Below are positions 56,316-64,000 of a stretch of 64,000 bases of DNA, piece after piece. The notes beneath the pieces were generated by a model. It worked only from the letters and a program-made list of their open reading frames with translations, had not been told where the DNA came from and searched no databases. Origin of the DNA: Cinclus cinclus (taxonomy: Eukaryota > Chordata > Aves > Passeriformes > Cinclidae); the NCBI RefSeq assembly GCF_963662255.1, contig NC_085060.1, forward strand, positions 10,231,630 through 10,295,629. The letters are read 5' to 3'. Each line of letters begins with the position of its first letter. The first letter of the stretch is position 1. A program made the translations under genes and the position numbers.

Positions 56316-56626
56316 TTAAAATTTCACTAGAGAAATGTTTCAAAAGCCTGAAGCATGTCTCCTTAGAACACCACTATCAGATGTGTAACCATATAAAAAT
56401 GAATCAAACTTTCCTAGTGTTTGGTAGTAGGAAATGCTCAGCTTCCTAATATATCAAATTAAGCCCACAATGGCATTTTTTCGGTATGTCTTTACGTACA
56501 ACAGTCTGATCAAAAGTTTTAAGGCTCTTATTTCTCAAAAGAAAAAAAAATGGTCACAGTAAAGAAGGGATTAAGTGGAGTTAACACAGCTATTGGCAAT
56601 GCAAAGAAGGATGCTCGTGTCATTTG

Positions 56627-56799
56627 CTATTGTACGATCTGGGGCATTTCACTCCATGCTTTGGCTTTCTTCTTGGCCAGGGACAGCCAGGGCGGTTCAG
56701 CAGGACTGCAGGGTGTCATTGGCAGGTTAGAGGAGTGCCTTGCTTCCTTTCCAACAGCAGGAACCACAGATGCTTCCTGAGAAATTGGTCCAACTTTAC
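56627..56799 (-). CDS. KIAA1210: KIAA1210 terminal exon
   Basis: The acceptor (minus strand) is CATGGGCAG. The exon encodes GKVGPISQEASVVPAVGKEA, then SPAEPPWLSLAKKKAKAW and SEMPQIVQ, with a TAG stop at 56629-56627. The ending is the best-conserved signature of the CRACD family. Confidence 0.92.
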
Positions 56800-59700
56800 C
56801 TGCCCATGAGAAGATATACATCAGTCATCAGAAGTCTAGAGAGTTAAAAACTCACTTTCTGCCAATAATATTTTCTTCTCTCAAAAGAAACTGTTTTACA
56901 GCCCTAAATGCTTGTGACTCACCAGTAAGTCAAAGGAATTATTAACTGGCTATTGTTGGCAGTCTCTGGACCAGCTGCAGCAATGGTGACAATCAGTCAT
57001 TGCAACAGGAAAATTGACACTAAATAGTGAGTGATGTCCCCCCCAAAAAAAATCATCTTCTCAGTCCAAACAGTAAGTGTATAAGCCCAGATAAACGAAG
57101 GAAATTTTTCAAAATTCTTCACGTGAAGCATGTGAACAATATCGCCCCAGTTATTTGTCTGATTCATATTCTTGGTTAATTAATTTCTTAATTTTTCAAA
57201 CTCTTGATTTCTATAAAAGTGCACAGCAAGGAGATCCACAGACTAATTCTGCTCTATGAGAGAAAGAAAATCTAGGAATAGGACTCCTGAGTATGCAGGA
57301 AAACAGAAACAAAGCAGCTGCAGGATAAGGATTACCCCAGGTTTGCTGTGGAGTTAAAAGTCTATGTTTTCCAATGCCGAGAAGACTTAAAGATTCTTTT
57401 TTTAGTCTTCACTGCCAACACAAATATTGCTCCAGCAATATTATTAAATACTAGGTAGGAATCAAACCAGTGCTTTATGTACTTTCACTTGTAAGCTGTG
57501 CTGGTGGGATTCTGATGGTACCAGGTGCTCCTCTTGATGCAACCTCACAGACACCTGTCGTACTCACAAAGGATGGAGGAACACAGACAATGCTTGTTTG
57601 GTGGCTTTGAGTTCCTGTTTAGAAAAGGCCTGCTCCATTCACCTTGTTTGAATTTTTTTTAAATTAATGTCTAAGCCATGTTAAGTACAAGAAGCTCGAT
57701 CTTGCTTGCACTGAGATTAATGGAAAATATCCATCAGCTCCATTAGTCAGGCTCCATGAGCAGAGCTAAAGTAGATCCCTATTTTCATTCAGGAGGTCTC
57801 TGGTCTTTTAAAAGTTCTGGCTGGTTGGTAGCTCTTGCAGGAGGCAAACTGTACTTAAGAACATTGGAGGAAGGACACTGTCCATTAAACAGGCTGAAGC
57901 TCTACATACACAAGAAATTTCCAGAAGTATCTAAGATGAGGTAGAAATTCAAGTGGTACTGAAATTTTAATTTTGAAAATTAATTTCCACATTTTGGGAG
58001 AGAACCTTCTTTGTAATAAGCACAACAATTCAAATAAATAACCCTTCTGAATATTAACTCTACATCCTTTCCACCACCAGCACTTTCAACCAGACAAAGT
58101 CCTGGTTGGGCTAATGGGAACCAAATCAGAGAAGAGTTTACATTTGGGATTCCAAATTTCTTACTCATGTGTAGGCAGTGCTGAACACTTCCTAAACAAT
58201 AGGGCCTGGCTTTCTGAGCAGCAGAAGAGAAGTGTTTTCCTTACACATCAGCACTAGTCAGAGTTTTTGTGATGCTCAAGTCATCGGACACCAGAATATG
58301 CCTATAAATGCATATCTGGAGGCAAGGAAACAGTCATTGGATGTCAGGAAACTTGGCCAGTTCTGGGGAAGAGGTAACAAACAAAAACTTGTAATTCTGC
58401 TGTAAGCACCACAAAGACTGCAAATTTTAGTAAATGAGTAGCAGACCAATTTGTGAAGTTCTGGGCTTCCAGAACTTTTTTTTTTTTTTTTTTTTGAAGG
58501 CTGCTGGGCTTCCAAGGATAGGATAATGCAACACATAGAAATCAAAAAATCCAGAAATCCAGAAAACCAACCTCCCTCCCTTCAAAGGAAGACCTCATCT
58601 GAGCAGAAATCTTGGCCTGTTAATATCTCATCTCTCACTTTGTACCTAAGAAAAGGCTGGCCTGTAACAGAATCCTTTTTTAAAAAATATGGTATTTTAA
58701 TCACACATACACACACACAAAATTAGCTGCAACTGATATCAGAACCTCTGTGTTGGTGCAAACATCCCAAGCCAGTCACCTACTGTGGAAAGGAAGAAAC
58801 TAATTTTGTAGAACCTGTAGATTCAGGTTAATACCTCTAGCAATAACTGCTACAGGGACAGCACCGAGGTACTGTCAAATATCTCTAGCACAACAACTCT
58901 GGGTGCTGCTGGATTACACAGGGAAAGAAAGAGGCCAGGTGCATGGATCCCTCTAGACAGCCTCTTTTGCTGTGTCAGCTACAAGAATCTGCAGTGGAAA
59001 AGCCACAGGTCTGACACAGTGGGGCATTTCTTATCTACTTAAGCAGTATCTGCAATCAATAAAAACAAAATAGCTTACAGCAAGCACAATAAACTTTTAC
59101 AGCTGAAGGACTGGCCTATCTGTATCCAGCTGGAGTGTGTCTCTGAGGTTTGGCACCACACTGAGTAAGCAGGGAAGGAGAAGCTGCAGCCCAGCAGAAG
59201 CCTTGGAAGAGGTAACGTGAGTCACCAAGTGAGTCACACTCTTCCCCTGCATCTTTAATAAAGAGAAACACAGCTAAGTGTTCAGGAGAGAGGCCATCCA
59301 GCCTCTGTGCTCACCTGAGGGTGACACTGACTCTACATAAATTACTCTAGATTCATATTTATCTATTCAACACATCCGCCATGGACGCTGCACACTCTCA
59401 ACATGCAAGCCACGCTCTTCTGCACCTCACTGCTCCTGCTGTTAGAAAGTATTTCCTAACACCTAAAATGCACCAGGGGGTGTTTAGCTTAAGTTCATGC
59501 TGGCCATAAAGACTAGTCTTGTCCCCTGGGGAAAATTTAGTTGTCTTTTCTAGACTAAACAACTCCACTCCTATCAGTATTTCCTGGCTAACTGGAGAAC
59601 TAGAAGACCTGACCTTTTTGCTGCTCTCTTCTGAACACTCTCCAGCTTCAACTGCTATTCTTTAGTACTAGATCTTGGCCAGTAATAAATTACCAGACTG

Positions 59701-62700
59701 TTTATATGCCATTTCATGAACTGGCAGTGGAGATAAGCGTTCCTCATTTGCTTTCTCTGCTGAGTGAACAAACCATTATGTTGACTTATTCAAAAAACAT
59801 GGTCTGAACAGGCCTTATATAAAGTGTGCTGACTATAAAAGTGGTGCCTCTCTTCTCCCATCACCTGCTACCCACACCACTTACTGGTGACAACTGTAGA
59901 CACTATGTAGATAAAAGAATACCTGCTGCTGCAGACACACCAGTCTTCGTTTGTGTTTTCTTGTCCTGAGAGCTGGAGGGCGTATTCTTCTTCAGTGAGT
60001 TCTCACTAGCACAGGTCTCTTGCTGCAGTGTGAGGAGAAAAGAAAAGAGAAGAATGCAACTGATTGCCAGTCGTGGGCACTCATAAAGTTCACCCTGGCA
60101 ACCTCTCAAACCTGGCAGTGAAAATGCAAGGATGGCTGGGAACATCCTGCAGGAGGGAGGGAGAAGGCAGTGAGGAAGCTAATGCAACTCAAAGCAGCTA
60201 CATAAATATGCTCTGGGCAGTAAGAAAGCTCTGAAAAGGCTCAGGTTTGAGCAGTGCAAAGGAACATATAGGATCATCCAGCTCTGAAACTAATCCCTGT
60301 GACAGTACAGGCACAGGTGTTTGCTCACTTCCAGCAGTTGTCTGTCTCAGTGCTTTAGAGGCCAGGCCTGCAAAGCTCTCTTTGAGTAGTGCTCACAACA
60401 TACCTCCCATGAAGACAACATTGACCAGTCTCAGAAGTACCCAGGTGACCTGGGGCAGGATGCACACCCATGCAACCTTACTCAGTACTCTACCTCCCCT
60501 TGATCCACTTTGGTCAAAGCTTTGTCTTCATCTTTATGTTCTTTGGCAAGAGGATGGTCCTGGAAACCCTTTTGTTTTAGTTTTGCCATGGAGACCCAAG
60601 CTGGTTGAGAGGAAGCAGTTTCCAAATATGGAGATACTTTTTCTACAAAAGAAGCATGTTTGAAGTAAAGAAGGGATTTAGGTCAAGTCAGCCTAAAGCT
60701 AGTGCTTCACGTTTTAAATCCTTCAGCATCTGTAATACCCTTTGAACATGGTGGAGATAAAATTACCTGCCCTGATGATTTTGTCCTAAGCAATAACTGT
60801 TTTTTTCTGGACTTTTTGACCCAACTGTGCTTCTGTCTAAGTCAATGGCAGATGTCCCACTGAAATCATTGTGAACTGAATTTTGCCTTTGAAAAAACAT
60901 CCTTCAATTGCAGATTAAATGAGTACTACAATAATGATGTTTTCATGTAGGCAGTAAAATACAGGCTTCCTTGTCACTTTTTAAATATTTTAAATTAAAT
61001 CATTATTTTAAAAATTAATCACACCTAATGCAACTCCTAGTTAAGGTTTGAGCAGCTGCAGTCTCAATTTTTAAGTACAAAACTGCAGCAAGTTTTAAAA
61101 AACTTGTTAATACTCCAACTATATGCATGAATAGCTCATACCAGAAATGTTTCAGAGGCATTTAAGCTATTATTCTGTTGTTAGTCTTGCTGAAACACAC
61201 CCTTCATTAAGATAAACCAAGAATTCTCTTGACTGGCCAAATCATCAAGCCAATTAAATTATAGTGGTGATGAACTCAAGGCTGAATTTGGTTCTTAGCC
61301 AAGAGAATTTTTTTTGGTGCTGCTCTGTCAAGGCTTTTTACATGACCACTGTTTTCTACAAAGTTTGGATACAAATACAGTATAAATACCTGAAGGTTTA
61401 TAACCATTTTGCTTCTTTGCCACTTCTTCTGATCTTGCCTTGGCAGGATTTTTGTCTTCTAGATCTGTTTTTTTAACAACTGACTTTGTGTTGACAGGAG
61501 TGCTTGGAGGTGGCTTCCCAGTGCCCATCAATTTCTGATTCTCCTTGACTGAAGCAGAAGAAGCAACTGGAACAGCTGAGGGGATCAGCTTTGGGGACTC
61601 TACACGGCTTTCATTCTGGTATTTTAGTAAAGACGATGTTCTTCTTAGTCTGACCCCAAATGGGCTCTCAAAATTTTGTGTTTCATGGTCAGCCCACTCC
61701 ATAAAAGATTTCAAATGCAGGTCTCTGTCCTTACAATCTTGATCAAATCTATCTGAGTTGGTTTTCGCTGATTCCTGCATAACTGCATCAAAGCGTGTCT
61801 GCTCCTTTGTCATTCCTTCAAAGAACTCTGGTCTTATAGGGGATGTTGGAGAACTTCTGGAATAGCAATCTTCCTTTGAATTTGAACCCCCTGAGAGAGA
61901 CCTTTGCCATGCTGGTGCAATGGTAAATCTGACTGGTTTAGCAGAAGCAGTCTTCAGTGGACTTTTCATATTTTCATCTGATGATTGACTGCCTTCTGCT
62001 GTTTTTCTGTGAGAAGCTGCACTGCTTATCTGGTACTCCTTACTGCTAGCATCAGAAGATATACTACTCTTCAAGCCAGCCAAACTTGAAGAGGCAAGAC
62101 ACCCAATGGAAAGTTTTTCAGAAATGGATGTGTTTGCCTGTTGACTGCCTTGGTTGCCCTTTGAAACTGGAACAATTTCTGCTTTAAAACATACTTCTAA
62201 TTTACAGCAAGGTTCCACACAAACTGCTTCTGAGACAGATGCAGCAGTGTCTATTTTTTTTTCTACACTGTCCTTGGGTAACAGAAATCCCATAATTTCA
62301 CAAGTTTCTTTGTCATTTTTTGCTACTGAACTCTTTTCAGACCTCAAAACAGTCACTGACTTGATGTCAGAACAAGACTCTGAGTCAGCTACTGCAACTT
62401 GTGGAGTGCTCAGTGCAGTACCTGAGAGAGCATGGTTGGAATGATTCCCAGTAGTACCAAAGCAGAGTCCTTTGCCAGCAAACAGTGGATCCCCCTTTTC
62501 CTGGACTTCAATGTTTGGATCCACAGAATTTACTGAGGAACTTTGCACGTCTGGCAATATATCCATGCCCACTGTTTCCACACCACTGCTGAACAAGTCA
62601 GCTGCTGGTATGTCTGGAGACACAACAGCTTCTCCTTCAAGCTGCTGCAATTCTGGAAGTGCAGGTACTTCAGCCCAGATTCTTTGTGGATGAACTTTTG

Positions 62701-63852
62701 ATTCAGTAGCAGACTCATCTGCAGAGTACAACACTCGTGCACTGTGCTGTTCTTCCAGGTTTGCTGGAGAAGACTCAGGCCTCAGAAGGAGTGTGGCTCC
62801 TTTATAGTGATGGTCCACACCAGGAAGGTATCCATCCTCTTGCAGCACAGCACCGGGGTCTTCTACCACAAGTGTGGAATCACAAGAGCCAGGGGCAGCA
62901 TCAGGGGGAGTTTTTACACCTGGTGTTTCCTTAAAACCACCTCCCTTTGCCCAGTGTCCCACCTGGGCTGATAATCCTATATTAAACAGAGGAAAAGAGT
63001 GTACACTTAAAGGTCAAAATTCAGACACCAACTGTATGCATTCCAGATAGTGCAGTCCTTTAACATGAATGTCCCATCTCTGGGCACTGCTGACTGATAA
63101 ATAAGGCTGTTCAGAGGCTGTTTAGAAATGGGCTGTCCAAGCCAGAGACTAATAAAGTTTTAGTTTGAACATACCTAATCCAGGGAATGACTGAAAGTCA
63201 CTGTCTGTTTCACATGCACCGCAGTGGCTGCTGCTCAGTTGTTCCCTGTGCATACTTATTTGTAAGACTACTGGCCAGATTTCTCTAGATTTTTCTGCAT
63301 GTCTGTGCCTAGAAAAGCCGTCTACAATGACTGGGAAAATCCTCCCTGGGTGAGTGGCAAAAGAAGATCCAATAAACAGAAGCCAATCAAATTCACTTGA
63401 CACACACAACATATAATGCCAAGGTTAAGGTTTTTCTGAGTGTCAAGGAACTCAGTTTCACATTCATTGGGGTCCAGCCAGCAGTGTAGGACAGGTGCTT
63501 CTGAACATGGTGCTTTCACCTCATGTTTTGTTTTTTTTTTAATGCTGCCCTCAAAGTTCACCACTTCAGCATCACTTTGTTGAGTGTACTTGACTTTTTC
63601 CACCACAACAACTTAGCAGCCAGGATTGGTTTTATATTATAGAACCAAAAGATGCCTAGTTTGAAAGGACTGAAAATTCAAACAGGTTCTGTCCATGTTA
63701 TGCAGAAGAGTTCAAGCACCCAAAGTAGCAATACCTATGTCTTCATTACCTTCCCAATCACTTTTATGTTTGTCACTCTCAAGTAATTCTGTTGAATTTC
63801 CCTTCCTTTCTGGAGTTGCAGGAAGATATGCTTCATTTTCCAGCTGTTCCAC
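56627..63852 (-). CDS. KIAA1210: KIAA1210 (CRACD/KIAA1211 family), 3' part, six coding exons
   Basis: This family includes CRACD (KIAA1211), an inhibitor of actin capping protein. The proteins are long and mostly disordered. Exons in transcript order are 63852-63735, 63294-63175, 62976-61390, 60642-60494, 60022-59923 and 56799-56627. Phases match throughout and give 748 aa plus a stop. Family marks are APAWQRSLSGGSNSKED, SPFGVRLRRTSSLLKY (CRACD has SPFGIKLRRTNYSLRF), QPAWVSMAKLKQKGFQ (CRACD has QPLWITLALQKQKGF), and the C-terminus AEPPWLSLAKKKAKAWSEMP (CRACD ends EPAWLALAKRKAKAWSDCP). KIAA1210 is chosen over the paralogues KIAA1211 and KIAA1211L because human KIAA1210 lies tail-to-tail with LONRF3 at Xq24. 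The 5' exons are beyond the right edge. No stop or frameshift was seen. Confidence 0.88.
58461..58514 (-). repeat. Poly(T) tract flanked by an 11-bp direct repeat
   Basis: CTGGGCTTCCA occurs at 58461-58471 and again at 58504-58514, on either side of a 20-base T run (58476-58495). The arrangement looks like a target-site duplication around the poly(A) tail of a very short retroposed insert on the minus strand. It may equally be a chance duplication. Confidence 0.45.
59420..59690 (-). repeat. CR1 retroposon body fragment, antisense orientation
   Basis: Stretches TTAGAAAGTATTTCCTAACA, CTTGTCCCCTGGGGAAAA, CTAAACAACTCCACTCCTAT and TTTTGCTGCTCTCTTCTGAA, then CACTCTCCAGCTTC, follow the reverse complement of the CR1 3' UTR/ORF2 end (AGAATTTCTTCCTAAT, CTTGTCC, CTAAACAACCCCAG, TGTTGCCCTCCTCTGGACACTCTCCAGC). 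Divergence is high, so it is an old copy. Confidence 0.7.
59923..60022 (-). CDS. KIAA1210: KIAA1210 penultimate exon
   Basis: The exon is 100 bp. The minus-strand acceptor is CACACTGCAG and the donor is GTATTC. It encodes QETCASENSLKKNTPSSSQD, then KKTQTKTGVSAAAG, a disordered Ser/Lys stretch. Phase 0 in and phase 1 out fit both neighbours. Confidence 0.82.
60494..60642 (-). CDS. KIAA1210: KIAA1210 exon with PAW motif
   Basis: The exon is 149 bp. The minus-strand acceptor is TTCTTTTGTAG and the donor is GTAGAG. It encodes KVSPYLETASSQPAWVSMAK, then LKQKGFQDHPLAKEHKDEDK and VDQGE. The PAW-x(3)-A-x-x-K-x-K-GF pattern matches CRACD just upstream of its C-terminus. Confidence 0.9.
61390..62976 (-). 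CDS. KIAA1210: KIAA1210 large central exon
   Basis: The exon is 1587 bp, open throughout. The minus-strand acceptor is TTTAATATAG and the donor is GTATTT. The first two thirds are acidic, Ser-rich and poorly conserved. The last third carries APAWQRSLSGG (about 61885-61922), a SPTSPIRPEFFEGMTKEQ segment, FMEWADHETQNF and SPFGVRLRRTSSLLKY (about 61622-61669), followed by a Pro/Lys-rich tail. This is the typical family layout, with one giant exon holding most of the disordered body. Confidence 0.92.
63175..63294 (-). CDS. KIAA1210: KIAA1210 small exon
   Basis: The exon encodes EIWPVVLQISMHREQLSSSH, then CGACETDSDFQSFPGLG. Its donor (GTATGT) and phase join exactly to the large exon (PGLG then LSAQVGHW). 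The upstream border is less certain. ACATGCAG is the only nearby acceptor before WPVV that fits the previous exon's phase; a later in-phase option, CTGGCCAG, would shorten it. Confidence 0.65.
63735..63852 (-). CDS. KIAA1210: KIAA1210 exon, most 5' one in the window
   Basis: The exon is 118 bp. The minus-strand acceptor is CACTTTTTTAG and the donor is GTATTG; an alternative in-phase donor, GTAATG, sits 15 nt earlier. It encodes VEQLENEAYLPATPERKGNS, then TELLESDKHKSDWEGNED. It enters in phase 0, so more coding exons lie beyond position 64000. Confidence 0.75.
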
Positions 63853-64000
63853 CTAAAAAAGTGAAGATCCTTTAATTAAAGAATCATGCCCAAAAATTGC
63901 ACTTTATACACATGCATTTCTATGAATACTCAAATCATAGACACAAAACCTCCATCCTGTAATTTACAAACACTTTGGTTAATGTACCGTTCCAGTTAAG

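Larger units (their letters stand above)
39300..56500. other. Gene-poor intergenic region between LONRF3 and KIAA1210
   Basis: No exon-like, conserved or recognisable coding sequence was found on either strand. The longest ORF, 168 codons at 44103-44609, has no family resemblance and no supporting context. Content is AT-rich unique sequence apart from a GC-rich patch at about 49590-49825, an imperfect 17-mer tandem repeat at 41625-41659 and small palindromes at 51673-51697 and 56295-56315. Parts of each end may be 3' UTR of the convergent neighbours. Confidence 0.6.
56800..59922 (-). other. KIAA1210 last intron
   Basis: This is 3.1 kb between the last two coding exons. It contains a 20-base T run (58476-58495) flanked by an 11-base direct repeat, a short CA-rich stretch near 58703 and a CR1 fragment at its 5' end. 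No coding sequence was recognised. Confidence 0.75.

Overview
This is a vertebrate nuclear window, most likely from a bird. The reasons are CR1-type retroposon tails, kilobase-scale introns with GT-AG borders, one strong CpG island and low overall repeat content. CR1 also occurs in reptiles, so 'bird' is an inference. There is no bacterial, viral or CRISPR-like content, and I found no new defence or mobile system. The window is an ordinary locus with three protein-coding genes and some small structural features worth checking.

Layout. (1) Positions 1-13.2 kb, plus strand: the 3' six coding exons of COMMD5, a COMM-domain protein of the Commander/CCC endosomal recycling complex. Its first coding exon or exons lie upstream of the window. 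(2) 13.2-19.1 kb: intergenic, with at most a degraded CR1 trace. (3) 19.1-34.6 kb, plus strand: a complete LONRF3-type gene in 12 coding exons, predicted 740 aa. The order is RING, TPRs, RING, LON N-terminal domain. It starts in a CpG island that also carries CCAAT, E-box and TATA elements, a perfect inverted repeat and a strong-context upstream ORF. (4) 34.6 to about 39.3 kb: likely 3' UTR and flank, with a CR1 fragment. (5) 39.3-56.6 kb: about 17 kb with no recognisable gene, holding one isolated GC-rich patch near 49.7 kb. (6) 56.6-64.0 kb, minus strand: the 3' six coding exons (748 aa in the window) of a CRACD/KIAA1211-family gene, best called KIAA1210 because it lies tail-to-tail with LONRF3, as in human Xq24. 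Its 5' exons lie beyond the right edge.

The genes have no evident shared pathway. COMMD5 acts in endosomal sorting and NF-kB-related ubiquitin control, LONRF3 is a predicted E3 ligase, and KIAA1210 belongs to a family of actin/capping-protein regulators. The LONRF3-KIAA1210 linkage is conserved with mammals. COMMD5 next to LONRF3 is not the human arrangement (8q24.3 versus Xq24). Exon borders were set by matching splice consensus, reading-frame phase and remembered family sequences. All joined exons keep frame within each gene.
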